Assembly (NCBI GenBank): GCA_963576565.1
Contig: OY755039.1
Coordinates: forward strand, 78,738,289-78,802,288
Length of the DNA stretch: 64,000 nt
Direction of reading: 5' to 3'
Origin: Aspidapion aeneum
Taxonomy: Eukaryota > Arthropoda > Insecta > Coleoptera > Brentidae
Shown: positions 54,242 to 64,000 of the stretch, in pieces
Layout of the letters: each line of letters opens with the position of its first letter
How positions within the stretch are numbered: position 1 is the first letter of the stretch
Notes under the pieces: model-generated
Database searches by the model: none
Told to the model about the DNA's origin: nothing
Seen by the model: the letters and a program-made list of their open reading frames with translations, nothing else
Program-made: the position numbers and the translations under genes

Positions 54242-57055
54242 TTAAACAAATTTGGTCAAAAAATCTAATATTTCATAGGGACTTATCTCAATTAATAATT
54301 GTCTCACCTTATTCTTAAATATAGTAAAATTAGAAGACACCTTAATTTCCTTCAGTAAAGCGTTAAAAAACAAACATCCATTATAATACGTCCCTTTCTG
54401 GTACAGAGTAGTAGAACGTTGGTCAGTGCATAAGTTAATTTTATTTCTAGTTTCATATGGTCCGTTAACACATTTTTTTTGAAAAAAAGACATGTTTTTC
54501 CTAACAAAACAAAGTACTTCGTAAATGTATAAGCCTGTGACAGTCAAAAAATTTAATTCCCTAAAAGCTTCACGACAAGCCTCTAAAGGTTTCAGCCTTT
54601 TGATAATACGAACTGGATATTTTTGCAATACAAAAACTCTATTGACATTCGTGGCTCTACCCCAGTGAATAATGCCATATTTTAAGTGATAGTAAAAGTT
54701 TGCATAATATAAAGTTTTTAAAATAGAATCATTACACTGACTAGACATTGTTCGTAGACCAAAACAAACAGATGACAATTTTTACACAAGTGATCAATAT
54801 GCGTGTTGTAAGTTGTAATTCAGTTAATTATCAACACACACATCAACCCAACCGCTTTATGTCCTGAGAAAGATCTAGTTGTTTATTATTAAGCGTTACA
54901 TACTCTATGTTAAGATTTGACCTGACCGAACGAAAAAACCATACAACCGGGTTTATCACTAATAATTACCAGCTTATTTTTTATCATCCACTCGCTGGTC
55001 CTAGAAAATACTAAACTGACAGCCCCCCCCCACATTACAACGATCTGAAATCCTAATTAATAAGTTTGTGTCGTCTGCATATGACATCAGTAGAACCGGT
55101 AAGTTTTTAAAAATGCTTTGCAAGTTATTAGCATAAATGATAAATAGCAAAGGCCCCAGAAAAGACCCTTGTGGCATGCCAACAGTTACCTCTGCGATGT
55201 TGGAGTAAACTGAACCACCGTCAGTCGACAGTTTGACTCCTGAGTACGACCCTGCAGATAGGATTTAAACCACCTCAGAGCTACACCTCTAATTCCATAA
55301 AAATTGAGTTTCTTAAGCAGTATATCGTGGCTCAATGAATCAAATGCCTTACTTAGGTCAATAACCAGACGCCAATTTCCTTTTTATCAATGATTTTATT
55401 TACTTCATAAAGAAAAGAGAACAGAGCTGTTTCTAAACTTTTGCCCTTTACAAAATCGTTTTGTGAATTATGAATAATATTATACTTATTGAGAAAGGAA
55501 TAAAGTTTATTGTACATAGATTTTTCGTAAATCTTGGAGAAAGTACTGAGAAGACTTATCGGCCGAAAGTTTTTACCATCGGTTGGGTCACCTTTTTTAA
55601 AAAGAGGTTTGACGATGGCAATTTTTAGCTTTTCTGGAAAGACGCCCTCCATCAGTGAGCAGTTTACTATATGCGAGAGTGGGAAACTAATTAAGTGTTT
55701 AACTTTTTTAAAGATTTTACTAGAAATTTCATCATAACCGCTCGAGAACGAAGTCTTTAAATCCGAAATGATTTTTAAAATATCCTCTTCAACGACTGGT
55801 GAAATAAAAAAAAAACTATTTTCACTGAAAGTTAAACAGTTCTCAATGTACTCGTCGTCTACATCTTTCCCCAAAGAATTACATAAATTGGGCCCTATTG
55901 AACTAAAGTAACAGTTAAAATTAGAAGCCGATTCCACTTCGGTTAGAGTTGTATTTTTAATTTTTAGTACTATTTTCGATTGATTCAAGTTTTTCTTATT
56001 TTTGTTGGCATTAATATTTTAAGATTTGACGATCGTTATATTGCTTTTTAGCATTGGATAAAATTACTTGGTAAAATTTATTTAGTCTAGAGTATGATTT
56101 CTTAAATTCAGGGTACCCGTTTATTAAAGTTGAGACTGTGACCAGAGTATTTTTTACACGCGTTATTTCCGGTGTAATCCAATTTTTGTTAACCCTTCTT
56201 TTGCCTCTTTTTGCCTTACCCGTTTTAAAGGAAAACACAAGCTAAAATAAAAAGAAAATGTTTAAAAAAATGAGTCAAAAGCTTCATTCGCATTAGACAA
56301 AGAGATGGTGTCAGTCCAGCGCTCCGCTGCTAGGCTTGATTGAAACTGTCGAATATTTTCGTCGCTAAAATATATTTTATAGATATAATTAAATGTAGGT
56401 TTTTGTTTTTGGTAAATAATTTTCAAAATTTGAGCGTAATGATCTGAAAACCCAGGTTTAATGACTTCAGCATACATGTTCTCATTACTGTCAACTAGAA
56501 AGTTGTCAAAACATTTGCTTGGTGTTGCTGTAACTCTGGTCGGCGAGTTTATCATGAACTTAAAATTATACGATGACATAAGATCTTAAAATTTTGATAA
56601 TTTTTTTGAAGGAACAAGAGTATCTATATTAAAGTCACCGCCCAGAATTACATTGTACTTTGTAGCTAAAACACCCTCTAAAAGATTATTTAAATTAAAC
56701 AAAAAATCATTTACATTAGCGCTAGGAGGTCTAAAGATCACAGCCAATAACAATTTTCTGTCAGGAATCTTCAAAGCACAGCACTCCATGTTTCTTGGAA
56801 CATTAAAGTTCGAGACATCAAAATTTTGACAAATAGTATTATTCTAAGCATAAATTGCTAAACCACCATGTTCGGATGTGTCGCGACATTGAGAAACGCA
56901 CAAATTGTAACTGTCATATATATGTCTTGTCATCATTTGGTCACTTGTTTGCCAGTATTCGGAAAGGAAAACAATATCTGGCTCGATTTCTGACAATACT
57001 AGTTCTAGCTTTTCAGTTTTATTACCAACACTTTAAAGATTCTGATGATAGATAG
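54242..57055 (-). pseudogene. LINE-5 ORF2: endonuclease-RT, multiply frameshifted
   Basis: Endonuclease pieces: PDIVFLSEYWQTSD near 56990-56950, HGGLAIYA near 56860, then 56789-56586 (VIFRPPSANVND, LGGDFNIDTL) and 56579-56262 (INSPTRVTATPS, GFSDHYAQILK). The linker is 56238-56011. RT: 55988-55353 (NFRPISLLSTFSKIYEKSMY), then out of frame [20 protein letters not shown] near 55350-55300, MPQGSFLGPLLF near 55170 and YADD at 55081-55070. The RT tail resumes at 54778-54242. At least six frameshifts or stops are visible. Confidence 0.87.
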
Positions 57056-57092
57056 TAAACTGGTCGTTGTTACTAACACAAAATTTTTCTGG

Positions 57093-58482
57093 CTATCCAA
57101 TGCGACATCTGCTCGTTGTTTGGATTGTTGTGTCGATATTGGTGCTTATGATTAATTCAGGCGAAGCTGTGCGTAACGGTAATGTCGCTGTGCGTAACGG
57201 TGTTAAAATGTCATTTTCGCTGGGCCCTGTAGGACCCGGAAGACGCAATGGAGAATGAATTAACTGGTTTGGTTCGGTTAAGTTTGGTTTAGTAATCTTT
57301 TCTAATAAATTCTCATAATTTTCCCGCGCAGATGTGTTACACTGGATTGGAGTTATGTACGTTAAATTCCTGATTAGTTGATATGAAAAAGAATTTGGTT
57401 TGTAAATTTGAACAAATATAAAGGATGCAATTTTTAATTGCCCAGTATATTTTACTTTTCTTTCTCTTGCTTGGCACCAAAAATCCATGTTATCAATGAC
57501 GCAGTCAGTGTTCAGCACCGAAAAGTGCTGGTTATTAGGGTCCGATGTATTAAAAAAGCAATTGTTTACTTGCTCTATGAGGTTGCTTAGCACAACACGA
57601 TCATCCCAGCTAGGAACTGTCAATAGAAAAATATTTGTCACATTAGTAAGCTCCCTGACAAGACCTAACGCAAAGCAGATATGCTTGCGCCTTTGATAGC
57701 ATTACAAAATCCTTCTGAAATCATCAAAAAATCATCGTGCGAAAAGCCTCTGCACAAATTTTTTAAGTCACAGGTAATGTCCTCAAACTTAGCGTTAGGT
57801 TTGCAAAAGGTTGAGATCAAAAAGTCTTTGGATTTAGTTTTAAAAGCTTCACCTAAATGACTAACTGATGAATCTCCAATAAACAGTATTTGTTTCTGAC
57901 GGGTTTCGTTTTTCGACGCAGGGGGTGGTAAATTTATTTTGGGTTTTTTTCTGACTCTTGGCGTACAAGACTGTGTTTTTGTGGGTGTTTTAACTGATTT
58001 GGCAGAAACTGGTTTTGTTTTGTTGCTATCTGACACTTCTTCGGCCGTCACGCATTTGTTTTTGGGGTTGTTAGATGAGTTTCCTGATTTGCGCGTGCCC
58101 TGTAATAGCGACATTTTAAGTTGACGCCTTAACTTCGTGTTTTGAACAGCCAAAAACTTTATTTTATTTTCTAAGCAAGTCAGTTTATTAAGAACCCCAA
58201 AAAGGTTGTTTTTACGCCGGCGCCTTGAGTCTGCACGAGGTACAGCAGAACATAAGTTTTTGGTATGGGGGAGTCTTCTATACAAATAATGTCATCGTCA
58301 CTGATTTTATTTGTTTTCATCGAACAGCTGTTAGTGTTTATATTTTTATTTATATTATCAGTTTTACTAGATAAAAAACTCGAATTTGAAGGTCAGGTTT
58401 TTTGCCACTGCACTTCATTTCGTTTTTTTAACTCTGGTTTTATCTCATTGTATTTAAGATCACTTAATCGTACCATAGGCAT
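57093..58482 (-). pseudogene. LINE-5 ORF1 with GDS-type esterase domain, broken
   Basis: ATG at 58482 (MPMVRLSDLKYNEIKPELKK) starts a frame with TGA near 58394. A frameshift near 58265 leads into the piece 58285-57665. That piece has a basic region and a coiled coil (LNKLTCLENKIKFLAVQNTK), then ILFIGDSSVSHLGEAF, with GDSS at 57877-57866, and a FEDITCDLKNL block. After another shift at 57665-57641 the domain continues as IFLLTVPSWDDRVVLSNLI. A GDS nucleophile block plus this later part matches SGNH/GDSL-type esterases reported in CR1 ORF1 proteins. The C-terminal 57300-57093 part is Pro/Thr-rich. Confidence 0.75.
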
Positions 58483-58564
58483 ATTTAATTAGTTTTTTAA
58501 TTTAACAACGGCACATTATGTTGTTTTACATCACGACAAAGATTATTTTAAATACGATATTTTG

Positions 58565-58872
58565 ATACTTAGAAACCCCAGAGAGCTGAGCTTTGAAAGG
58601 CTGATAAGAACTATGACAAAACCATGGGAAAAAATTAAAAAATCTCAACATTTTAAGTAAGGCATTGCAAAAGTTTTGAACAATATTCCGAATATTTTAC
58701 TACTTTAAAAATTAAATATAAATTCAAATTATAACAAAAACATTTCATGTAAAAAAAGCCAAGTACGCGAAAATAGCACTCGGTAAAAAGAATTGAGATA
58801 AAAGTAAAGTCAAGTTCTCCAATACAAATTTGAAAATGAAAGATTCTTACTAGTTTGGAAATGTTAACTTGG
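58565..58872. repeat. Rearranged copy of the 19.7-kb insert blocks
   Basis: 58565-58715 is the complement of about 19828-19975 (GAGCTGAGCTTTGAAAGGCT, GCATTGCAAAAGTTTTGAAC). 58725-58872 matches 19680-19808 directly (GCCAAGTACGCGAAA, AAAAGAATTGAGATAAAAGT). So the two blocks are ordered inverse-A then B here, but B then A at 19.7 kb. Confidence 0.88.
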
Positions 58873-58890
58873 CTATTACTGACTTATAAT

Positions 58891-59074
58891 GAAAGGATTG
58901 AAGGGAAAGTCCAAAGTTTTTTTTTTGATCCTTTTCTTTTTTATAAACTAAGATCCGGTTTTATTTTGCTTACAGATCACACTTGATAATGATATTTATA
59001 TATCAAAACGCGTAGTGTGTTTTGAGAAATAAAAAATATTGTGAAGTATTTGGGATTTTCCCTTCAATCCTTTC
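58891..59074. mobile_element. Miniature TIR element, 184 bp
   Basis: GAAAGGATTGAAGGGAAAGT at the left and its inverse at the right (one mismatch in 19). The interior is T-rich. No clear duplication. Confidence 0.75.
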
Positions 59075-59103
59075 AAAGTGTAACTGCCTATGGCGAGGAC
59101 TAA
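59075..59103 (-). repeat. Right-type end of the ATAGTCCTTGCCATA family
   Basis: AAAGTGTAACTGCCTATGGCGAGGACTA is the inverse of the end at 53874. It may close a larger element that LINE-5 split, although the neighbouring sequence is too rearranged to prove it. Confidence 0.55.
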
Positions 59104-59224
59104 ACTCCATATCATAATTTTTGAGATAACTTTTTGACAGTTATCAGCTGCTTACCATACAAATAGCATAGGCCAACGAAAAAAAGTTGTAAAAAGTTGT
59201 CTTAAAAATAATGATATGAACTGT
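59104..59224 (+). repeat. Fragment shared with 33492-33570
   Basis: AGTTATCAGCTGCTTACCAT, ATAGCATAGGCCAACG and TTGTAAAAAGT recur in order at 33492 (AGTTATCAACTGTTCACCAT, ATAGGCCAGCG). Confidence 0.7.
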
Positions 59225-59430
59225 ATATATAAAATCCGAAGACCGGTCTAATTCTAGGGACCGTGGGCCCGTGTGAGGGTTTAAACCCAAGATGGCAGAT
59301 GTTTTTTTTTCACAAACTTTGGTTAATAACTTTCGCTAATAGTCTTGTAGAAAAACTATTAATAAGTTTTTTATTTGCAAAAGAAAACGAGTCAATACAG
59401 TAAAGAAAATAGCTTTATAACTCAAAAACT
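59225..59430 (+). repeat. Member of the 9.8-kb dispersed family
   Basis: AATCCGAAGACCGGTC start, then AAGATGGCAGATG, CACAAACTTTGGTTAATAAC and GCTTTATAACTCAAAAACTA, in the same order as 9880-10050. Confidence 0.75.
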
Positions 59431-60064
59431 AACAAAAATATAAATATTTTTAAACAAAAATACAGCTTTTAACTTTTGTCACATCAACAGATAGACAAAC
59501 TGTATAGATTTTGATTTGTTCGTATTAGAACTGTGCAAGCTGTGCTTGACAATTACGCTTGCTTAACTCTGGTTAAGCAGCGGGATTAAAGCAAAGAGTT
59601 TACTGCCAGGTAGCAGCCTCACTCCCTGCAATGACCAAGAAGGCTTATGGTACAGTAAACTTCAGTAGATATAGTGAGAACAACTATCAAATGTTGAATC
59701 TGGTTTATTAAGATGAATAATAGTTCGTGAAAAATTATAAAATATAAAATTCAATATTTCGTGCTGTTTTATAAACTAAATAATTTATATAATTAATATA
59801 GGTAAACTTGAGAAGGTTAGTTTATGTTTTTAAAACCTAATTTCTCAAGATTACCTGCATGTATAAATAATAAATTTAACTAAAAATGTAGATTTATGTA
59901 AAATTGTAAAAAATGAAAATCTGTTTAATTTTGTATTTAAACAGAACAATTAAATTTTTGGTTTTAATAAGCTTTATATCTTAAAAGCTAAAAAAGGTAT
60001 TGTAATTTTATTAATTGCCAAAAAAATTATAAGAGAAAGACAAAGAATTTTAATGAATGTTTTT
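59431..60064. other. No gene recognised; one hairpin
   Basis: A strong imperfect hairpin at 59803-59861 pairs AGGTAAACTTGAGAA with TTCTCAAGATTACCT around TTTTTAAAAC. Otherwise no coding or repeat call. Confidence 0.45.
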
Positions 60065-60074
60065 GATTTATACT

Positions 60075-60367
60075 ACCCTTGATCGATTGGTGATAGATTA
60101 CTCAATATTAAGTCGCTGCGTGTTTGCCTTGAATTTGAGTAGAAGGGCCTGTATGACCTCATAAATCCCAGGGCTTTTTTCATATACTATAACTTTCGTT
60201 AAATCAGTTTTACAGAAAAACCTTCTGTAAAACCAATTTAGCGAAAGTTATAAGCCAAAGTTTGAAGGAAAATACAGCCATTTTGGATTTATGACGTCAT
60301 GTAGGCCATCCTACTTAAGTTTGAGGCAAACACCCAGTTACTTAAAATTGAGTGATCCAGTACCACT
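60075..60367. repeat. Nearly loop-free palindrome, arms about 145 bp
   Basis: The centre lies at about 60213 (TTTTACAGAAAAACCTTCTGTAAAA). Paired blocks outward are TATAACTTTCG/CGAAAGTTATA, CATAAATCC/GGATTTATG, AGTAGAAGGGCC/GGCCATCCTACT, TGTTTGCCTTGA/TTGAGGCAAACA and TTACTCAATATTAAG/CTTAAAATTGAGTGA. Both arms belong to the 9.8-kb dispersed family. Confidence 0.88.
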
Positions 60368-60384
60368 CGACCGGCTAGTCTTAA

Positions 60385-60824
60385 GACGGTTTTCCACCAA
60401 ACGGACAGTTGAGTGTGTGTTTTGTTTGTGTTTTCTAGTTTCCGAAAAACAAAAAATAATCGAAGACAAACCCAAGATTCTTGTTTCCATGAAGCGGACT
60501 GGGTTTTTTTTGAGTTTTGTTTTTGTTTTCGGTCCTTTTCCACTGGTAGTCGCTACTCAGAACACATAACCAGACTAGCACAACGAAATAAAAGTAGAAC
60601 ATAAAAAAACTCAACACGACCCTTTCCACTAAACAGACGCGAGTTTCAAAACTCGTCGAAACTAGTCAAAACCTTTTGATGATACCGCTTCCAAACGGGA
60701 CTCGAGAAATTAAACTCCAACTGTCGCAAAACACGTTAGTCTTGAAAAAGTTGGCCAAAATTTTCAGCTTTGTTTTATTCGACACGAGTTGTTTTTGTTT
60801 TGTCCGTTTGGTGGAAGACCGGCA
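60385..60824. mobile_element. TTAA-flanked miniature element, 440 bp
   Basis: TTAA at 60381-60384 and 60825-60828. The ends GACGGTTTTCCACCAAACGG and, inverted, TGCCGGTCTTCCACCAAACG share TTCCACCAAACGGACA. Open frames on both strands over 60290-60630 are chance frames in its composition-biased interior. Confidence 0.75.
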
Positions 60825-60828
60825 TTAA

Positions 60829-61017
60829 ATTAATAATTGTCACAAAAGCCTTCTTACTCATATTTCAGGCAAACACCCCGCGACTTAAAATTAAGTGATT
60901 TATAATCCAGCAATTTGGTGTAGGCTAAAATATGCTTTCTAATTTTTTTTTGGGGTAAAAGGCTTACTACTTTTAAGTATTAAAAAAAAATTAATATCTT
61001 TGTTAGTTTTTGAGATA
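60829..61017 (-). repeat. Dispersed-family copy, left part
   Basis: TCAGGCAAACACC, CTTAAAATTAAGTGATT and TTGTTAGTTTTTGAGATA match the family in inverse orientation. The copy is interrupted at 61018 by a 636-bp element and resumes at 61656. Confidence 0.75.
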
Positions 61018-61653
61018 CCGTAAAACGAGGTTACTTGCTCCACTTTTTTGAGTTAATTCGAAAAGTTCAAAGAAATAACCAAAAATTATACCATAAAAAA
61101 TGTTTTTTTGGTTTTAATGAAAAACACATGGTATAGGTAATTAACAAAGGACATTTTTATTACAAAATACTTAGTATTATAAATATTTTTTTAACTTGAA
61201 AAGTGGAGCAAAGTTTCACATAGTCCGAGGATACTTTTCCCCACTTTATAAAATATTTAAAAAAAACATTGGTGTTTTATATGTTGGCGCAAACTACACC
61301 CAATATTTAGTTAGCTTGTCCCCAAACATTCAAAATAGTGAATAAAAATTTTTAAAATATTGGTTTTTTAAGTTTTCATTGCATAGAAATCGATAACTGC
61401 ACTAGACATCAAATTTTTCGAGGTCAAATTTTAAAGGAATTTCAAGTTGCACTTCACTCTGGTATTAATTTGAGACGACTAAGCGGAAAATAGCGGCTAC
61501 CGCGTCTTTGAAAAGTCAAATTCGTAACGGATAATTCACGCGTGGTGGCGTTGTGGTGCATGCGCAGATTTTTAATGTGGAATATCTAAGAACTTTTTTT
61601 TGCAATGGAGCAAAGTAGGACCAGGGGGCGCAAAGTAACCTCGTTTTACGGCA
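61018..61653. mobile_element. TA-flanked miniature element, 636 bp
   Basis: CCGTAAAACGAGGTTACTT at the left and its inverse at the right (61635-61651), each next to TA (61016-61017 and 61654-61655). The host family reads through this point elsewhere (TTTTTGAGTTATAAAGCT at 59400, inverse), which confirms an insertion. GCTCCACTTT and GCAAAGT motifs repeat inside. Non-coding. Confidence 0.8.
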
Positions 61654-61655
61654 TA

Positions 61656-61745
61656 AAGCTAATTTCTTGTTGTCAAACAAAAAACGTATTAACAGTTTTT
61701 CTGTAAAACTAATTTTGCAAAAGTTATAAGCCAATTGCAAACGAC
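61656..61745 (-). repeat. Dispersed-family copy, right part
   Basis: AAAGCTAATTTCTTGTTGTC, TTTTTCTGTAAAACTAATTT and AAAGTTATAAGCC continue the family after the insertion. Confidence 0.75.
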
Positions 61746-62448
61746 ATAGTAGTAGTCAGGGGGCAGGGGGATTTATCCACCTTGATCCCCCCTTCGTACG
61801 GCCTTGTTCAACATAGGTAATTCCAATACGTAGGATAGATTAGTTCTGAATGAATGGGGGCAATTCTTTACATTTCAAAAAATCTGGCGAAATTTGAAAA
61901 AATGTGACATAATCTGGCGCTTAATATTTCTCGTTTAAAAGGCTTATTTTTAAACTTAAAAACTTACCTAAAAGGCCATTTCCCACTTTTTGATAGATGT
62001 AGCTTCACGATATAATATTTGTTTTTAATTAAAAACCCGTAATTTGTTGAAAATTTTAATTTAAAAATAGTAAATATATTCAAAGCAGAAAGCCATTAAC
62101 CGCACAAACTGAAAAGTCAGATTTCGTCACATTTCGTCACATTTCTTTCAAATTTATGAGTCCTATTCGTTTTCTTTATGAGGTCAGCTAAGTTTACTTT
62201 CTTTCTTTGTTTTTCACGGTAAAATTAACAAAGAGGGACTAATTGCATGTCGTGGAAGGGTCGCTACAAAATTAGCTCTACGCTGTTGCTACCGTTATAT
62301 TTGAACGGATTTTTAAGGGAATGTCAAATTATTTCTTTAAAATCTGCCAGAAAATTCTGACTAAGTGTAATCCTGGTCAAATTATTGAAGTGGTGATTAT
62401 TTTTTTACTTTTGTTATCAAAGCTAGACACGTATATAGTTTTTTTATT
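61746..62448. other. No gene recognised
   Basis: AATCTGGCG occurs twice near 61885-61918 and TTTCGTCACA twice near 62115-62140. No coding frame or terminal repeats. Confidence 0.4.
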
Positions 62449-62700
62449 CTAGGGGGTCCTCCCATATAGAGACTGCTGTTCTTTAGCGACGACCCATGAC
62501 ACAGCCTTCGTAAACCATAGAGAAAATAATAAATTGTCTCTGTCGTAAACTAACACGAAGGCTGCGCCCATGAGGTTTTGGATAGGGTAATTAGAAATAC
62601 TAGGGTCACCGCATCCTGAAAGCCTAGCGTCTCCCAGGGGTAGCGACACGAATGTCAAAACCGTACTCAAAATTCCATAGACGTTCGTGAAAAATACTCA
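62449..62700. repeat. Inverted-repeat block of unknown origin
   Basis: CACAGCCTTCGT (62491) and ACGAAGGCTGCG (62550) pair, with CCATAGAGAAAATAA between. The stretch is less AT-rich than its flanks and carries a 73-codon minus frame without a known motif. It is probably part of a repeat element. Confidence 0.35.
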
Positions 62701-63210
62701 TTTTTATACAGTCTGAGAAAAGAAAAATGTTTTAATAAAACTTAAAAAGAACTCGTTTTTATACAGCTTAAGAAATAAAAAATATGTTCCTTGAGTTTTT
62801 GGGTTATGAATATTTATTGTAGGTATATTTATTGTTAAAAATCATTTTCTTTTAAATATTATTTCTGTTTTTGTATAAAAATAATACGTAATAAATAAAC
62901 AAACAGGACAGAAATACATTTCTATGTTAAAAGTTTATTAATAGTATATAATATATCAAGGGATAAAATGAAAATTTTATCACGATGTTTATACGCTATT
63001 TTTTGCACTGTTTAATTTATTTTCCAAGTTTTTTTCCAATTTTTTTGGGTGTTTTTGGTATTGTGTTTTTTTTAGTACCTTTTTATTCCGAATTTTACAT
63101 TTTATCAAAAGACAAAAAATGCCCAAATACAGTTCGAGTTTTCGTAAGGTTCGGCTTAATTATTTATAATTTTATAGTACATTTCATATAAATATCTTAA
63201 TATTATTGTT
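62701..63210. other. No gene recognised
   Basis: AT-rich with a duplicated ACTCATTTTTATACAGTCTGA/ACTCGTTTTTATACAGCTTA at 62694 and 62749. The open frames are chance. Confidence 0.4.
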
Positions 63211-63214
63211 CGAA

Positions 63215-63450
63215 AGCATAAACTTCGAAAATCATTTTCTTCAAACCAAAAATTGTTCTAAAACATATTCTTAGAACAAAAGATTGTTCGAAAACGTTTT
63301 CTTCAAACAGAAATTTTTCGAAATCATTTTCTTCGAACAGAAATGTGTTTGAAAACATTTTTGTTGAACGGAAATTTGTTCGAAAATATTTTTTTTAAAT
63401 GAAAATTTGTTCAAAAACATTTTTTCGAAAACAAATTTTTTGAAAAAAAA
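63215..63450 (-). repeat. 32-bp minisatellite, about seven units
   Basis: Units of the type TTCGAAAACATTTTCTTCAA followed by ACAGAAATTTG. A minus-strand open frame here (63271-63462) repeats a Phe/Lys-rich 10-11 residue motif for that reason. Inverted units reappear at 63915-64000. Confidence 0.9.
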
Positions 63451-63469
63451 AATATTTGACATGGCTTGC

Positions 63470-63905
63470 CAAACTTAACACAACTCATATAGTTTGACTA
63501 ATGGGGTTTTTTCTAACAATTTTTGGAAACAAAAACTTCCCTGACTTCTTTCCCGGGATCCTAGAGGGTGTGAAACCAAACCGAACCAACCGAAACCTAT
63601 CGTCGAAAAATGATTTCCCTAAATTAGCTTTCCGGTCCTCATTTTGGAAGGTTGAAATCGGTGTTACTCTAACCTTTCTTAATTGAGCACATCAGGAGGT
63701 ATCTGGACCGGTTCGGATACGTTTGCGATCAATTGACAAAGTTTAGGAAAATACCAATTTCGACCTTCCAAAAGGAGGAAAGTAGACAAATTTTCAGAAT
63801 GTTTACGATCCCGGGAAAGAAGTCAGGGTTTTTTTGAAAAAATATGTTAAAAAGACCTTGCCGTAGTTAAACTATATGAATTGTGTTAGGTTTGGAAATC
63901 CAGGT
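63470..63905. repeat. Palindromic element flanked by inverted minisatellites
   Basis: AACACAACTCATATAGTTTG at the left pairs with CAAACTATATGAATTGTG-type sequence at 63868-63890. CTTCTTTCCCGGGATCCTAG (63546) pairs with GATCCCGGGAAAGAAGTCAG (63808), and TTTTGGAAGGTTGAAATCGG pairs with TTTCGACCTTCCAAAA. The centre is near 63695. The CCCGGGATCCTAGAGG motif also lies in both arms of the 6.3-kb element. Confidence 0.85.
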
Positions 63906-63914
63906 CTAGAGCGT

Positions 63915-64000
63915 CTTTTATCGAAAAACTTGCTTTCGAAGAAAATGATTTCTATTCGAAGAAAATGTTTTTGAACAACTATTACTTACGAACAAATTTC
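63915..64000 (+). repeat. Inverted minisatellite units at the right edge
   Basis: TTTCGAAGAAAATGATTTCT and TTCGAAGAAAATGTTTTTGA are inverse copies of the units at 63215-63450. The array continues past the window. Confidence 0.85.

Larger units (their letters stand above)
54122..58500 (-). mobile_element. LINE-5, CR1-like non-LTR retrotransposon with esterase-type ORF1
   Basis: The 3' end is a TCTA tetramer tail (54124-54142, read on minus). ORF2 and then ORF1 lie rightward on the minus strand. ORF1 holds a GDSS esterase-type motif, known from the CR1 clade. Frame breaks occur in both ORFs. Confidence 0.85.

Noticed and set aside
59515..59640. GC-richer stretch considered as a tRNA or SINE head
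   Set aside because: No cloverleaf, and no A-box or B-box pair with plausible spacing was found.
60291..60629. Open frames on both strands, Phe-rich or Lys-rich
   Set aside because: They span the TTAA element's biased interior and cross its terminus; no known domain.
62449..62670. 73-codon minus-strand frame as a gene
   Set aside because: No recognised motif, no start context, and it sits on an inverted-repeat block.
63271..63462. Phe/Lys-rich minus-strand open frame
   Set aside because: It repeats every 10-11 residues because of the 32-bp minisatellite; no protein evidence.
1..64000. CRISPR array, operons, ribosome binding sites
   Set aside because: The sequence is eukaryotic; direct repeats seen are satellites, minisatellites and element duplications without CRISPR-like spacers.

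Overview
The window reads as a transposon-dense, AT-rich stretch of insect nuclear DNA. The clues are the element families (non-LTR elements with endonuclease plus reverse transcriptase, a BEL/Pao element, piggyBac, hAT, mariner-type and Mutator-type ends), interspersed CCTAA-type motifs like the insect telomere unit, and a spliced THAP gene fragment. A beetle or a similar insect is plausible, but the order cannot be fixed from sequence alone. I found no intact host gene, rRNA, tRNA or CRISPR array. Nearly every open frame belongs to a mobile element, and most are broken.

Layout. 1-3948: two non-LTR elements head to head; LINE-1 (minus strand) is open to the window edge and LINE-2 (plus strand) is 5'-truncated and decayed. 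5973-8386: a piggyBac element with both terminal repeats, TTAA on both sides and a transposase with one frameshift, followed by a hAT relic. 10485-27560: an inverted-repeat host sequence that took a 450-bp hAT-like element and a BEL/Pao retrotransposon (11207-27495, target duplication GCAGT). The 5' LTR of that retrotransposon was then split by three further elements, at 11387-17648, 17665-18758 and 18812-21293. Removing the three and their duplications gives a 506-bp LTR, which differs from the 551-bp 3' LTR by one 45-bp segment. The gag-pol body (21577-26944) keeps BEL domain order but has at least nine lesions.

27600-34600: short non-autonomous elements, duplicated blocks and a palindromic ACGTTTTTAAAACGT minisatellite. 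35045-43712: two copies of one large repeat; the second holds a 4.0-kb element with 9-bp target duplications that carries a decayed THAP-domain gene with a recognisable intron. 44670-58500: three minus-strand LINEs. LINE-3 is nearly intact and sits inside a palindromic element with an 8-bp duplication; LINE-4 is fragmented; LINE-5 has an ORF1 with a GDS-type esterase motif. 58560-64000: palindromic and TTAA- or TA-flanked short elements, ending in a palindrome with a 32-bp minisatellite that runs off the right edge.

The parts do not work together as a pathway. The value of the window lies in its nested insertion history, which can be ordered from target duplications and interrupted copies.
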